A model generated the notes under the pieces. The model made no database searches. It was not told the origin of the DNA and saw only the letters and a program-made list of their open reading frames with translations. Position numbers and translations under genes: made by a program. From Hyphomicrobiales bacterium (GTDB lineage Bacteria; Pseudomonadota; Alphaproteobacteria; Rhizobiales; Beijerinckiaceae), in contig JAIXUP010000018.1 in the NCBI GenBank assembly GCA_027483505.1, positions 62,001 to 126,000 of the forward strand: DNA of 64,000 bases. Direction: 5' to 3'. Each line of letters starts with the position of its first letter. Positions within the stretch are counted from its first letter, which is position 1. Below are positions 10,867 through 19,212 of this stretch, piece by piece.

Positions 10867-11871
10867 TCACTGGCCGAAGATGTCGGCGAAGCGCTTGCGG
10901 CTGGCGGCTTCGTCGGCCAGCGCCGCGACCGGATCGAACGGCATGAGCCGGAGCGACTCGCGCGCAGGAAAGCCCTCGGGCGGAGCAACCGCGGGATGCG
11001 CCGGAATGTAGCCCTGACGGCGGGCGAGTTCCTGCCCGTCGCGCGAGAGCAGGAAGTCCACGAAGGCCCTGGCGGCCTCGGGGTTCTTCGTCGTGCTGAG
11101 GATCGCGACAGGTTCCGTCACGGCCGACAGACCTTCCGCAGGCACCACGAACTCGACGGGCGCGCCCTTGGCCTTCTCACGGATTGGCATGAAATCGACG
11201 ATCATGCCGTAGAGCTTCTCGCCGGTCGCCACCTGGCGGAGAATGTCGCCATTGCCGCCGGCAGCCAGCGCGGCGTTCGCCTGGAGTTGCTCATAGAAGC
11301 CCCACCCGGCGCCAAGATTGCGCGTCAGGGTCACGGTGTGGATCAGGGCCGCGCCGGATGCGAGAGGTGACGGCATCGCCACCTGCCCTTTCGCCTCGGG
11401 CCTGACGAGGTCGAGCCACGAGGCCGGCTTCATGGCCGCACGCGTGTTGTAGACAATGCCGGTGGTGATCAGCTTGGTGGCGAACCACATCCGGTCCCTG
11501 TCATGCAGGCCAGCCGGGTAAGCGTCCACATCCGCGCCCGGATAGGCCATGAGGCGCCTGTCGCGCTTGAGGCCCTCCATGGTCACGCTGTCGGCGATCA
11601 GCAGCACATCGGCCTGGGGCTGGCCCGCAGCGAACTCAGCCTGCAGCTTGGCCATGACGCGCGGCGTGCCGTCGCGGACGAAGGCGATGTCAACCTTCGG
11701 AAACTTCGCCTTGAAAGCGTCGATGGTCTGCTGGGCGTCGGTGTTGGGCTGGCTCGTATAGACCAGCAGCCGACCCTCCTGTGCGGCCAGCGGCGTCGCG
11801 GCCAGAAATGCGAGGCCGGCAAGGCTTGCGGCGATGGCTGGGCGAAAACGGCGGCGTCCGGATGGCGTCAT
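10867..11871 (-). CDS. Periplasmic ABC substrate-binding protein (Fe3+/2-aminoethylphosphonate/spermidine-type)
   Basis: 334 residues with an N-terminal signal peptide (GRRRFRPAIAASLAGLAFLA then LAAQ, cleavage near residue 30). The mature protein begins EGRLLVYTSQPNTDAQQTID, typical of the FbpA/AfuA-like group. Also visible are ADVLLIADS, TTGIVYNTRA and the closing LLSRDGQELARRQGYIP. It would capture ferric iron or a small anionic or organic ligand; the ligand is not resolvable from sequence. The permease follows at once on the same strand. No ATPase gene accompanies the pair in this window. Confidence 0.9.
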   Translation of the reverse strand: MTPSGRRRFRPAIAASLAGLAFLAATPLAAQEGRLLVYTSQPNTDAQQTIDAFKAKFPKVDIAFVRDGTPRVMAKLQAEFAAGQPQADVLLIADSVTMEGLKRDRRLMAYPGADVDAYPAGLHDRDRMWFATKLITTGIVYNTRAAMKPASWLDLVRPEAKGQVAMPSPLASGAALIHTVTLTRNLGAGWGFYEQLQANAALAAGGNGDILRQVATGEKLYGMIVDFMPIREKAKGAPVEFVVPAEGLSAVTEPVAILSTTKNPEAARAFVDFLLSRDGQELARRQGYIPAHPAVAPPEGFPARESLRLMPFDPVAALADEAASRKRFADIFGQ

Positions 11872-12004
11872 GTCAGGCTCCCACTGCTGCTTCTAGCGTC
11901 AGATTTGCCCTAGGCAAAGCCTGTGACAGTTGCATGAAAGCGAAGAGCGGGCCCCAAAGCCGCCGCGATTCCCTCCGGCCCGAAGGCCTGCCCATTCTAA
12001 GGGC

Positions 12005-12032
12005 TTGTGGAGTCGGCGCTCTTTCGCATAGT
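12005..12032 (+). promoter_or_regulatory. Possible sigma70-like promoter of the sugar-type ABC operon
   Basis: TTGTGG (12005-12010), a 16-base spacer and CATAGT (12027-12032) lie about 60 bases before the start codon at 12094, in the 222-base region between two divergent ABC gene sets. The match to consensus is only fair. Nothing else in this region was convincing. Confidence 0.3.
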
Positions 12033-12093
12033 TTTGAATCAAGGCGCGCGTTCGACGTGCCGGTCATGGGAAACGTCTTACAGGAGTCCCCCG

Positions 12094-13473
12094 ATGAGGG
12101 TCTTACGCCGTCTTGCCGCCGGAGTTGCGGCCGCTGCCACCATGCTGGGCGTCGCAGCCGCGCCAGCGCAATCGCAGGAAACACTGACCGTCTGGTTCAC
12201 CAAAGGCTTCTATGCTGGCGAGGATCAGGCGCTGGAGCGCGTGGTCCAGCGCTTCCAGCAGCAGACCGGCGTCAGGGTCGAGCTGTCGCTGCCCTCCACG
12301 GAAGACTGCGTGACCCGCTCGGTCGCCGCCGTCGAGGCGCGCACGCCGCCGGATGTCGGCTTCTGCACCACCTATGATTTCCGCACCACCGGCCGCTGGG
12401 CCTTCGAGGGACGGCTCGAGGATCTTACCCCGATCATCAACCCGATCAAGGACCGCTTCCAGGACGCGGCGCTGGCGACCACCTTCCTCGCCCGCCGCGA
12501 CGGGCAGAAGGCGTATTACGCCATGCCGATCCAGCAGCAGTTCATGCACTTCAACTACTGGAAGGACCTGCTGGAGCAGTCTGGCGCCACCGAAGCCGAC
12601 ATCCCCAAGGGCTGGGACGCGTTCTGGAATTTCTGGTGTGACCGGGTGCAGAACGGGCTTCGCCAGCGCGGCCAGCGCATCAACGGCATCGGCCATCCGA
12701 TGGGCATCGCGGCCTCCGACACCTTCTATTCGTTCCTCACCTGGGCCAACGCCTACAATGTCCAGATCGTCGATGCGAACGGCAATCTCGTGCTCGACCA
12801 GCCGGCCAACAAGGCCAACATGATCAAGGCGGTCGAGACCTACGCCCAGATCTTCACGCGCGGCTGCACGCCTTCGTCCTCGATCAACTGGCTTGATCCG
12901 GACAACAACGTCGCCTTCCACAACAAGCAGATCGTGGCCACCCACAACGCCACCATCTCGATCGCGGCCAAATGGCTGGATGACAGCAACAACGCCAACC
13001 TGACCGCCGAACAGCGCGCCCAGGCCAAGACCAATTACGAGCAGTTGGTCCGCACCATACCCTGGCCGAACAAGCCGGACGGCACCGCCCTGCCGACCCG
13101 CGCCGCGGTCAAGACGGCCGTCGTGTTCGCTGACGGCAAGAACAAGAAGCGCGGGCTCGAATTCCTTGCCTTCATGACACAGGAAGAGAACCTTGCCCCG
13201 TTCGTCGAGGGGTCGGTCGGCCGCTGGTTCCCGGTCACCAAAGCGGGCGTCAATTCACCCTTCTGGCAGGCGGATGACCATCGCAAGGCGGTCAAGGCGC
13301 AGTACGAGGCCGGCACGGTGCCGTTCGAGTTCGTCTACAACTTCCGCTTCACTGCCGTGAACGCCGAGAACGTCTGGGCCCGCGCCGTGCAGCGCGTCGC
13401 GCAGGACCGTATCGCGCCGGCACAGGCCGTGGACGAGATGATCGCCCGCATCCGGCAGCTGATCGCGCCTTGA
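12094..13473 (+). CDS. Carbohydrate-type ABC transporter substrate-binding protein
   Basis: 459 residues. The signal peptide MRVLRRLAAGVAAAATMLG ends near AAPAQSQE. The mature part starts ETLTVWFTKGFYAGEDQALE and has the family-1 solute-binding layout, including a PPDVGFCTTYDF hinge region and FLAFMTQEENLAPFVEG near the C-terminus. Start ATG 12094 has AGGAG seven bases upstream. It is followed by two inner-membrane permeases on the same strand, so this is the ligand-capturing part of an importer for a sugar or related polyol. The ligand is unknown, and no ATPase gene is nearby. Confidence 0.92.
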   Translation: MRVLRRLAAGVAAAATMLGVAAAPAQSQETLTVWFTKGFYAGEDQALERVVQRFQQQTGVRVELSLPSTEDCVTRSVAAVEARTPPDVGFCTTYDFRTTGRWAFEGRLEDLTPIINPIKDRFQDAALATTFLARRDGQKAYYAMPIQQQFMHFNYWKDLLEQSGATEADIPKGWDAFWNFWCDRVQNGLRQRGQRINGIGHPMGIAASDTFYSFLTWANAYNVQIVDANGNLVLDQPANKANMIKAVETYAQIFTRGCTPSSSINWLDPDNNVAFHNKQIVATHNATISIAAKWLDDSNNANLTAEQRAQAKTNYEQLVRTIPWPNKPDGTALPTRAAVKTAVVFADGKNKKRGLEFLAFMTQEENLAPFVEGSVGRWFPVTKAGVNSPFWQADDHRKAVKAQYEAGTVPFEFVYNFRFTAVNAENVWARAVQRVAQDRIAPAQAVDEMIARIRQLIAP

Positions 13474-13506
13474 TGCGAGCGGCCTGACCGGCCGGCCTTG
13501 AGCCTC

Positions 13507-13533
13507 GTCCGCGGCGGTGCCCCCGCCGCGGAC
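13507..13533 (+). other. Strong intercistronic hairpin between binding protein and permease
   Basis: Perfect 11-bp inverted repeat GTCCGCGGCGG / CCGCCGCGGAC with a 5-base loop, 34 bases after the binding-protein stop and before the permease start. There is no T-run. It is likely to protect the 3' end of the binding-protein mRNA or to reduce read-through into the permease genes, as known for malE-malF-type operons. A similar hairpin lies at 58878-58900. Confidence 0.6.
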
Positions 13534-13569
13534 GCCTTTCCTCAGACGACCCGCGAGAAGGCGGCCTTG

Positions 13570-14460
13570 ATGTCAGCCGTGACCACACCGAGCGCCATGC
13601 CGTACAGTGCAGGCTCAAGGGGCTTCAGCGAGGGCCTCGGCCTGAAGGGCTGGGGCATGCTGCTGCTGGCCCCTTATGTGGCGCTGTTTGCCCTGTTTGT
13701 CGTCTATCCCGTCCTCTACGGCTTCTGGCTGGGGTCGAACCCCGCGATCTACACGCAGCTGTTCGAGGATCCGGCTTTCTGGACAGCCTACACCAACACC
13801 ATGGTGTTTCTGCTGGTGGCCGTGAACCTGAAGTTCGTGCTGGCGATGATGCTGTCCGGCTTTTTCGTGGTGCAGCGCCCGTGGATCCAGGTGATGCTGG
13901 TGATCTTCATCCTGCCCTGGGCGATGCCCTCGATCCCGACCATCCTGTCCTTCCGCTTCATGCTGAATTCGGAATGGGGCGTGATCAACTCGGAGTATTT
14001 CCGCTGGACCTTCCAGGATGGCCCTGGCTGGCTCAACCGGCCGGACCTCGCCTTTACGTGGTCGATCATCGTCCATATCTGGAAGTCGCTGCCGTTCTGG
14101 ACGCTGATCCTGATCACGGGCCGGCTCGCGATCTCGCAGGACCTGTATGAGGCGGCCTCGGTGGATGGCGCGAGCCGCTGGCAGCAGTTCCGCCACATCA
14201 CCTGGCCCTCGCTGGCCACGCTCTACATCTCCTCGACGATGCTGTCGATGATCTGGACGCTGGGTGACTTCAACTCGGTCTATCTGCTCACCGGCGGCGG
14301 GCCGGGCGACAAGACCCATGTGCTGGCGACCCTTGGGGTGCGCTATCTGCGCATCGACCAGCTGGAACTCGGCATCGCTGCGATCATCACCGCACTGCCG
14401 CTGATTGTCCCGATGGTGTGGTACATGGTGAAGCGGCTGTCGCGCGGGCCGGGCGAATGA
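13570..14460 (+). CDS. Sugar-type ABC transporter permease (MalF-like)
   Basis: 296 residues with six predicted membrane segments. The first is GMLLLAPYVALFALFVVYPV. The EAA loop appears as DLYEAASVDGASRWQQFRHI, followed by TWPSLATLYISSTMLSMIW. The conserved TGGGPGDKTHVLAT (GGP motif of MalF-like subunits) is also present. I start at ATG 13570, preceded by GAGAAGG. A TTG at 13498 would run through the upstream hairpin and add 24 residues with no family character. It pairs with the next gene to form the membrane channel. Confidence 0.93.
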   Translation: MSAVTTPSAMPYSAGSRGFSEGLGLKGWGMLLLAPYVALFALFVVYPVLYGFWLGSNPAIYTQLFEDPAFWTAYTNTMVFLLVAVNLKFVLAMMLSGFFVVQRPWIQVMLVIFILPWAMPSIPTILSFRFMLNSEWGVINSEYFRWTFQDGPGWLNRPDLAFTWSIIVHIWKSLPFWTLILITGRLAISQDLYEAASVDGASRWQQFRHITWPSLATLYISSTMLSMIWTLGDFNSVYLLTGGGPGDKTHVLATLGVRYLRIDQLELGIAAIITALPLIVPMVWYMVKRLSRGPGE

Positions 14461-14489
14461 CCGACCGGCGTGGCTGAGGACATCACATC

Positions 14490-15326
14490 ATGAAGCGCTT
14501 CACTTCAGAAGCCGGGCTGATCCTGATTGCGATCCCGATCCTGTTCTGGACGCTGTTCCCGATCTGGCACCTGTTCGTGCTGTCGATCTCGACGCAGCAG
14601 CAGATGCTTGAGGGCCGGCTGTTCCCGTCCGATCCGACGCTGCGCAACTACTATCTCGTGTTCACGCAAGGGCACTATTATCTCTCTTTGTTCTGGCAGC
14701 AGATGTGGAACTCGTTCTTCATCGCCGCCATGACCGGGATCATTACCCTGCTGATCGCCACCTTCGCCGCCTTTGCGATCTCGCAGTTGCAGGCGCGGGG
14801 CGGGCGGATGATCATGAATTTCGCGCTGGCGACCTACCTCATCCCGGCCGCGTTCCTCGCGGTGCCGATGTACAAGACCATGGGCATCTACGGCTTCCTG
14901 AACTCGCAATGGTCGCTGATCATGGCGATGGTGGCACTGGCCTCGCCTTATGCCATCTGGGTGCTGAAGCAGGCCTCCGACAAGCTGCCGGCGGAGCTGC
15001 GTGAAGCCGCGATCATCGACGGGGCGACCGTGCCGCAGCTCTTCCGCTTGATCTACCTGCCGCTGATGATGCCTTCGCTCGTCGCCATTGGCATCTATGC
15101 GCTGCTGCTGGCCTGGAACGAATACCTCTACGCCTTCCTGCTGCTCGCCAACGAGCGGCAGGTCCCGATGGCGGTGGCGCTCGGCACCTTCCTTGGCGCG
15201 GATGATTCGCCGTGGAACATCATGATGGCCACGGGATTCATCTACGCGCTGCCCCCTGTCGCCATCTACTACACCTTCCGGAAGTACATGGTCTCGGGGC
15301 TGACAGCGGGTGCCGTGAAGAGCTGA
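14490..15326 (+). CDS. Sugar-type ABC transporter permease (MalG-like)
   Basis: 278 residues with six membrane segments, of the MalG/LacG kind. It shows ELREAAIIDGATVPQLFRLI as the EAA loop, the adjacent WNEYLYAFLLLANERQVPM, and a C-terminal YYTFRKYMVSGLTAGAVKS, close to the usual family ending (RYFVRGLTAGAVKG-like). It is 29 bases after its partner permease. The cluster ends here with no ATP-binding gene; an energising subunit must come from elsewhere, possibly the UgpC-type ATPase at 60680. Confidence 0.94.
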   Translation: MKRFTSEAGLILIAIPILFWTLFPIWHLFVLSISTQQQMLEGRLFPSDPTLRNYYLVFTQGHYYLSLFWQQMWNSFFIAAMTGIITLLIATFAAFAISQLQARGGRMIMNFALATYLIPAAFLAVPMYKTMGIYGFLNSQWSLIMAMVALASPYAIWVLKQASDKLPAELREAAIIDGATVPQLFRLIYLPLMMPSLVAIGIYALLLAWNEYLYAFLLLANERQVPMAVALGTFLGADDSPWNIMMATGFIYALPPVAIYYTFRKYMVSGLTAGAVKS

Positions 15327-15339
15327 GGTTTTCCGGCCA

Positions 15340-15410
15340 GCGAGAGCGAAGCATTCCAGCCTTGCCAGCCATGGGCTTAACCGATTGCTTCGCTGCGCTC
15401 GCAATGACAC
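15340..15410. repeat. REP-like palindromic intergenic repeat
   Basis: The segment GCGAGAGCGAAGCATTCC (15340-15357) is an imperfect inverted copy of GATTGCTTCGCTGCGCTCGC (15383-15402), followed by AATGAC. The pair can form a long hairpin. Elements with this wording are widespread in intergenic DNA of Bradyrhizobium-related bacteria, which is general knowledge and was not searched here. It sits between the ABC permease and transaldolase and may act as a transcript end. Confidence 0.6.
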
Positions 15411-15472
15411 AAATCCTGTTCAGATGAGCCCGGTGAGCAGGCCAGCATGATCACTCCCAACAGGACCACCCC

Positions 15473-16432
15473 ATGACCTCCAAACTCGAACAGCTCGCCA
15501 GGATGACCACGATTGTTGCCGATACCGGCGATATTGAAGCGGTCCGGCGCCTCAAGCCGGTCGATTGCACCACCAACCCGACCCTGATTCTCAAAGCCGT
15601 CGAGATGCCGGCCTATGCCGATCTGGTGAACGAGGCCATCAGGTGGGGCAAGGCGCGGTCCGGCACGAAAGCGGCCCGCGTCAACGCCATCTGCGACCGC
15701 CTCGCGGTGACGTTCGGCACGGAGTTGAGCAAACTGGTGCCCGGACGGGTCTCGACCGAGGTCGACGCCGACCTGTCCTTCGACACCCGCGCCAGCATCG
15801 CCAAGGGCAAGGCTCTGATCGCCGACTATGCGGCGCGCGGCGTCGACCGCTCACGCATCCTGATCAAGGTCGCCGCCACCTGGGAGGGCATCCAGGCGGC
15901 GGAGGCGCTGCAGAAGGACGGCATCGACTGCAACCTCACCTTGCTGTTCAGTGAAGCTCAGGCCACAGCCTGCGGCGACGCCGGCGTCTTCCTGATCTCG
16001 CCCTTCGTCGGCCGCATTCTCGACTGGCATGTCAAGGCAGGGGGCGGCCCCTATTCGCCGGACACGGACCCCGGCGTCGTGTCCGTCAGGACCATCTACG
16101 CCGACTACAAGGCGCGCGGCGTCAAGACCGTGGTGATGGGCGCGTCCTTCCGCAACATCGGCGAGATCGAGGCGCTGGCGGGCTGCGACCGGCTGACGAT
16201 CTCCCCGGCGCTGCTCGACGAACTGGCGAAGGCGGACGGCCACCTCACGCGCGCACTATCGCCAACCGGCAATCCGCCGGTAAAGCCGCGCGCCAGGCTG
16301 AACGAGAAGGCCTTCCGCTTCAGGATGAACGAGGATGCTATGGCGACGGAGAAACTGGCCGAGGGCATTCGCGGCTTCGTCAAGGACCTGCGCAGCCTGC
16401 GCCGACTGGTGACGGCGCGGCTGGAGGCTTGA
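15473..16432 (+). CDS. tal: Transaldolase
   Basis: 319 residues, the length of TalB-type class I transaldolases. Diagnostic segments are [15 protein letters not shown] (signature 1), [15 protein letters not shown], and the Schiff-base Lys in [42 protein letters not shown] and [13 protein letters not shown] are also present. It transfers a dihydroxyacetone unit between sedoheptulose-7-P and glyceraldehyde-3-P in the pentose phosphate pathway. The gene follows the sugar-type ABC genes after a repeat, so co-expression is possible but not shown. No terminator is visible after it. Confidence 0.96.
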   Translation: MTSKLEQLARMTTIVADTGDIEAVRRLKPVDCTTNPTLILKAVEMPAYADLVNEAIRWGKARSGTKAARVNAICDRLAVTFGTELSKLVPGRVSTEVDADLSFDTRASIAKGKALIADYAARGVDRSRILIKVAATWEGIQAAEALQKDGIDCNLTLLFSEAQATACGDAGVFLISPFVGRILDWHVKAGGGPYSPDTDPGVVSVRTIYADYKARGVKTVVMGASFRNIGEIEALAGCDRLTISPALLDELAKADGHLTRALSPTGNPPVKPRARLNEKAFRFRMNEDAMATEKLAEGIRGFVKDLRSLRRLVTARLEA

Positions 16433-16733
16433 GGCCGCCTGCCGTCACCTGCAGAAGGCAGCGCAGCCGCCGTCCCAGAAGGGCGTGCCCGTGGGCAGCG
16501 GCAGCATGGTCGACGAGACAGGCGCTGAAGCTGGCGCTCCCGAGGTCGCGGGCCGCAACAACTCCCAGGCTGTCCGCGCAGTCCCATGCCGATGGACGGG
16601 CACGTCGTGATTGCCATAAGGGGCCTTGAGGCAAGCCAGGCCCGATGGCTCTTTACGGCGGCCGCGCCAGCCCTATCATGTCTTCAAGAAGCGCCCCATC
16701 CGAGAGGCGCGGCCAGGAATGCGTGGAGGATGA
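16433..16733. other. 301-base intergenic region, nothing recognised
   Basis: Between transaldolase and the tricarboxylate-type binding protein I see no convincing gene on either strand. A minus-strand frame here (16380-16634) overlaps the end of tal and has no family features. No hairpin terminator or promoter of good quality was found. Confidence 0.5.
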
Positions 16734-17732
16734 ATGACCATCATGATCGACCGACGGCAGGCGCTCGCCGGCCTTGGAGTGGCGGGGCTTGGAGCGGCGG
16801 GCATCCTGTCGCCTGGGATCGTCCGCGCGCAGGGAGCCTATCCGGGCAACCGGGCCGTCAGGCTGGTGGTGCCGTTCCCGCCCGCCGGCGCCACCGACAT
16901 CATCGCCCGGCTGTGGGCGGAGAAGCTTGGCCAGCTCTGGGGCGCTAACCTGGTCGTCGAGAACAAGCCGGGCGCAGGCGGCAACATCGGCGCCGAGCAG
17001 GTTGCACGGGGCGAGCAGGACGGCTCACAGCTGCTGATCGTGTCGGTCGGGATGGCCACCAACCAGTACCTGTATCCGAAGCTGAACTATGACCCCGTGG
17101 CTGACTTCAAGCCCGTGAGCCTCCTGGCGCTCGTCCCGAACCTGCTCGTCGTCGGCAATCACGTCCAGGCCAGGACAGTTCCCGAACTGATCGCCTTCGC
17201 CAAGGCCAATCCGGGCAAGCTGACCTATGGCTCATCCGGCGTCGGCACCTCGGTGCATCTGTCGGGGGAGCTGTTCAAGAAGCTGACCGGCACCGACATG
17301 GTGCATCTGCCCTATCGCGGCACGGCGCAGGCGACCCAGGACCTGATCGGCGGGCGCATCGACCTCATCTTCGACAACATCACGCAGGCCATGGGCCATG
17401 TGCGCGGCGGCTCGATCCGGGCGCTCGGCATCACCACAGCCAAACGCTCGCCCGTCGCGCCCGAATTCGCGCCGGTGGCCGAGAGTGTGCCCGGCTTCGA
17501 TGTGTCGTCGTGGTTCGCCATCTTCGCCCCCAAGGGCACGCCCGATGATGTGGTCGCCAGGCTCCATGCCGATACGGTCAAGGTGATGGCCGACGCACAG
17601 GTCAAGGAGCGCATGGCGACGCTGGGAGCCGAGATCGTCGCGGGGACGCCGGCTGAACTGGGAAGCTTCCTGAAGTCCGAAATGGACAAATGGGGCAAGC
17701 TGATCACGGATGCCGGGATCAAGGCCGGCTGA
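16734..17732 (+). CDS. Bug/TctC-family tripartite tricarboxylate transporter substrate-binding protein
   Basis: 332 residues. The N-terminus IDRRQALAGLGVAGLGAAG is a Tat-type signal (RR pair before a hydrophobic stretch), ending near VRAQ. The mature protein begins with the family hallmark VRLVVPFPPAGATDIIAR and contains VENKPGAGGNIGAEQVA, FKPVSLLALVPNLLVV, YGSSGVGTSVHLSGELF and PYRGTAQATQDLIGG. These proteins bind carboxylates or related solutes in the periplasm. The membrane partners TctA and TctB are not encoded nearby. GGAGG lies four bases before the ATG. It is followed by a hairpin terminator. Confidence 0.95.
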   Translation: MTIMIDRRQALAGLGVAGLGAAGILSPGIVRAQGAYPGNRAVRLVVPFPPAGATDIIARLWAEKLGQLWGANLVVENKPGAGGNIGAEQVARGEQDGSQLLIVSVGMATNQYLYPKLNYDPVADFKPVSLLALVPNLLVVGNHVQARTVPELIAFAKANPGKLTYGSSGVGTSVHLSGELFKKLTGTDMVHLPYRGTAQATQDLIGGRIDLIFDNITQAMGHVRGGSIRALGITTAKRSPVAPEFAPVAESVPGFDVSSWFAIFAPKGTPDDVVARLHADTVKVMADAQVKERMATLGAEIVAGTPAELGSFLKSEMDKWGKLITDAGIKAG

Positions 17733-17738
17733 AACGAC

Positions 17739-17762
17739 AACGGCGGCCTTGCGGCCGCCGTT
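17739..17762. terminator. Hairpin between convergent tctC-like and atpF genes
   Basis: Perfect 10-bp stem AACGGCGGCC / GGCCGCCGTT around TTGC, seven bases after the binding-protein stop. It has no long T-run on either side. It probably acts in both directions because atpF ends on the other strand at 17789. Confidence 0.65.
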
Positions 17763-17788
17763 CATCCGTCAGACGATCGTCTCGCCCG

Positions 17789-18274
17789 TCAGTTGAGCTT
17801 GCCCTTGATGTCGCCAAGGCTCCTGGCGAGCATCTCTGCGCCGGCCTTGCCGGTCATCTGGCCACGCAGCAGCTGCTCAGCGGCCTTTGCGGCGGCGTCT
17901 GCGGCGGCGGCGCGGACATCTGCGGTGGCCTGCGCTTCGGCTTGGGCGATCTTGAGTTCCGCAGCCTTGGTGCGCCGGGTCACGAAATCGGCCATCTTCA
18001 CGTCGGCGTCCTTCGCGAGCCGTTCGGCTTCTTCCCTGGCGGCGGCAATGATGGCCTCGGCCTCGGCTTCGGCAGCCTTGCGCTTGGACTCATACTCGGC
18101 GAGCAGTTTCTGGGCGTCTTCACGAAGCTTCCTGGCCTCGGCCAGTTCAGCCGCGATCTTCTCGCCACGCGAGTCGAGCGCCCGGAGAATGGCGGTGTGG
18201 ACGCCGAACTTCGCCAGCACGCCGAAAAAGATGAAGAGGCCGACGGCGCTCCACAGATAGGTATTGGTCAGCAT
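17789..18274 (-). CDS. atpF: F0F1 ATP synthase subunit b
   Basis: 161 residues. A single N-terminal membrane helix (NTYLWSAVGLFIFFGVLAKF) is followed by a long charged Ala/Glu/Lys-rich helix (residues about 40-140) that forms the right-handed coiled coil of the peripheral stalk. It is the last gene of the minus-strand F0 operon, 10 bases after the b' gene. F1 genes are not in the window, as usual in alphaproteobacteria where F0 and F1 operons are separate. It pairs with b' to hold the F1 head still. Confidence 0.95.
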   Translation of the reverse strand: MLTNTYLWSAVGLFIFFGVLAKFGVHTAILRALDSRGEKIAAELAEARKLREDAQKLLAEYESKRKAAEAEAEAIIAAAREEAERLAKDADVKMADFVTRRTKAAELKIAQAEAQATADVRAAAADAAAKAAEQLLRGQMTGKAGAEMLARSLGDIKGKLN

Positions 18275-18284
18275 GCCGGACTCC

Positions 18285-18830
18285 TCACGCCTTCAGCGCG
18301 GCTTTGAGCGCTGCATCGAGATCGCCCCGTGAAGGAGCGGTCCCGCCGAGACGCTGCACGATGGCCGATGCCGCATCCGCCGCGATGCCCTCGACATTGG
18401 CCATGGCCTTCGTCTTGGTGTCGGCGATCTGGGCTTCTGCGGCGGCCAGCCGGGTTGCAAGGTCGCTTTCGAGCGACTTTCGCCGGGCTTCCGACGCCTT
18501 GTTGACCTCATCCCGCCGTGCCTGGGCGATGGCCTGCGCCTTCGCCTTGGCCTCGGCCAGCGACTTCTCGTAGGCGGCGCCGGCTTCCTCGGCCTTGACC
18601 TTGGCCGCAGCCGCCTCTTCCAGATCCCTGGCGATGCGGGAGGCGCGCCCCTCGATCACCTCGGTCAGGCGCGGCGCGAAGACTTTTGACACGAGCCAGT
18701 AGAGCAGGCCAAAGAAGATCGCCAGCCAGAGCAGCTGAGACGCGAAGGTCTCGGTCTTGAACGGGGGAAACCCAGGGCCGGCATTGCCGCCGCCCGGAAC
18801 TTCGGTTCCCGTCTTCTGAGGTGTCGCCAT
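18285..18830 (-). CDS. atpG: F0F1 ATP synthase subunit b'
   Basis: 181 residues. An N-terminal Gly/Pro-rich tail is followed by TFASQLLWLAIFFGLLYWLV (membrane helix), KVFAPRLTEVIEGR and a long coiled-coil region. This is the b' form found in photosynthetic bacteria and alphaproteobacteria, often written atpG or atpF2; the E. coli name atpG denotes the gamma subunit, so the symbol is ambiguous. A structured 101-base gap separates it from atpE. Confidence 0.93.
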   Translation of the reverse strand: MATPQKTGTEVPGGGNAGPGFPPFKTETFASQLLWLAIFFGLLYWLVSKVFAPRLTEVIEGRASRIARDLEEAAAAKVKAEEAGAAYEKSLAEAKAKAQAIAQARRDEVNKASEARRKSLESDLATRLAAAEAQIADTKTKAMANVEGIAADAASAIVQRLGGTAPSRGDLDAALKAALKA

Positions 18831-18867
18831 TTGTCGCCTACCTTGCTTTCACGCGCCTTTTCACCTG

Positions 18868-18930
18868 GCCGCCGCGCGGGCCCCCTTGCCGGGTTGCGCG
18901 CGCGGGCGGCGAGGACCTTGTCAGGACAAG
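18868..18930 (-). other. Intercistronic hairpins between atpE and b' gene
   Basis: On the transcript, a small stem CTTGTC-CT-GACAAG (18917-18930) directly follows the atpE stop. A larger GC-rich stem of about 11 bp with one bulge follows (arms 18868-18878 and 18899-18910). There is no T-run. The structure could stabilise atpE mRNA or limit read-through, fitting the need for many more c subunits than b subunits. Confidence 0.5.
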
Positions 18931-18931
18931 A

Positions 18932-19156
18932 TCAGGTGAACAGCAGCAGCAGGGCGACGACGAGGGCGAAAATGCCCAGGCCTTCGGCAAGGGCGGCACC
19001 GACGAAGGCGCGGCCGAACTGGCTGTCGGCAGCCGACGGGTTGCGCAGGGCGCCCGACAGGAAGTTGCCGAAGATGTTGCCCACGCCGATGGCGGCGAGG
19101 CCCATGCCGAGACATGCAATGCCGGCGCCGAGGAACTTTGCGGCTTCAGGACCCAT
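18932..19156 (-). CDS. atpE: F0F1 ATP synthase subunit c
   Basis: 74 residues forming a two-helix hairpin. The polar loop is [11 protein letters not shown], and helix 2 is [20 protein letters not shown] with the proton-carrying Glu at position 58. Helix 1 has the Gly-rich [17 protein letters not shown] that packs the c-ring. The protein is made in multiple copies per complex. A structured gap follows it before the b' gene. Confidence 0.97.
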   Translation of the reverse strand: MGPEAAKFLGAGIACLGMGLAAIGVGNIFGNFLSGALRNPSAADSQFGRAFVGAALAEGLGIFALVVALLLLFT

Positions 19157-19212
19157 TTGAGTACTCCTTGAGATGTAAGATGGGGTGTTTGGTGTGGATG
19201 TCCGGCAACCGA

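Noticed and set aside
16380-16634. Minus-strand 84-codon frame in the gap after transaldolase
   Set aside because: It overlaps the tal coding end, has no ribosome-binding site of note and shows no family features.
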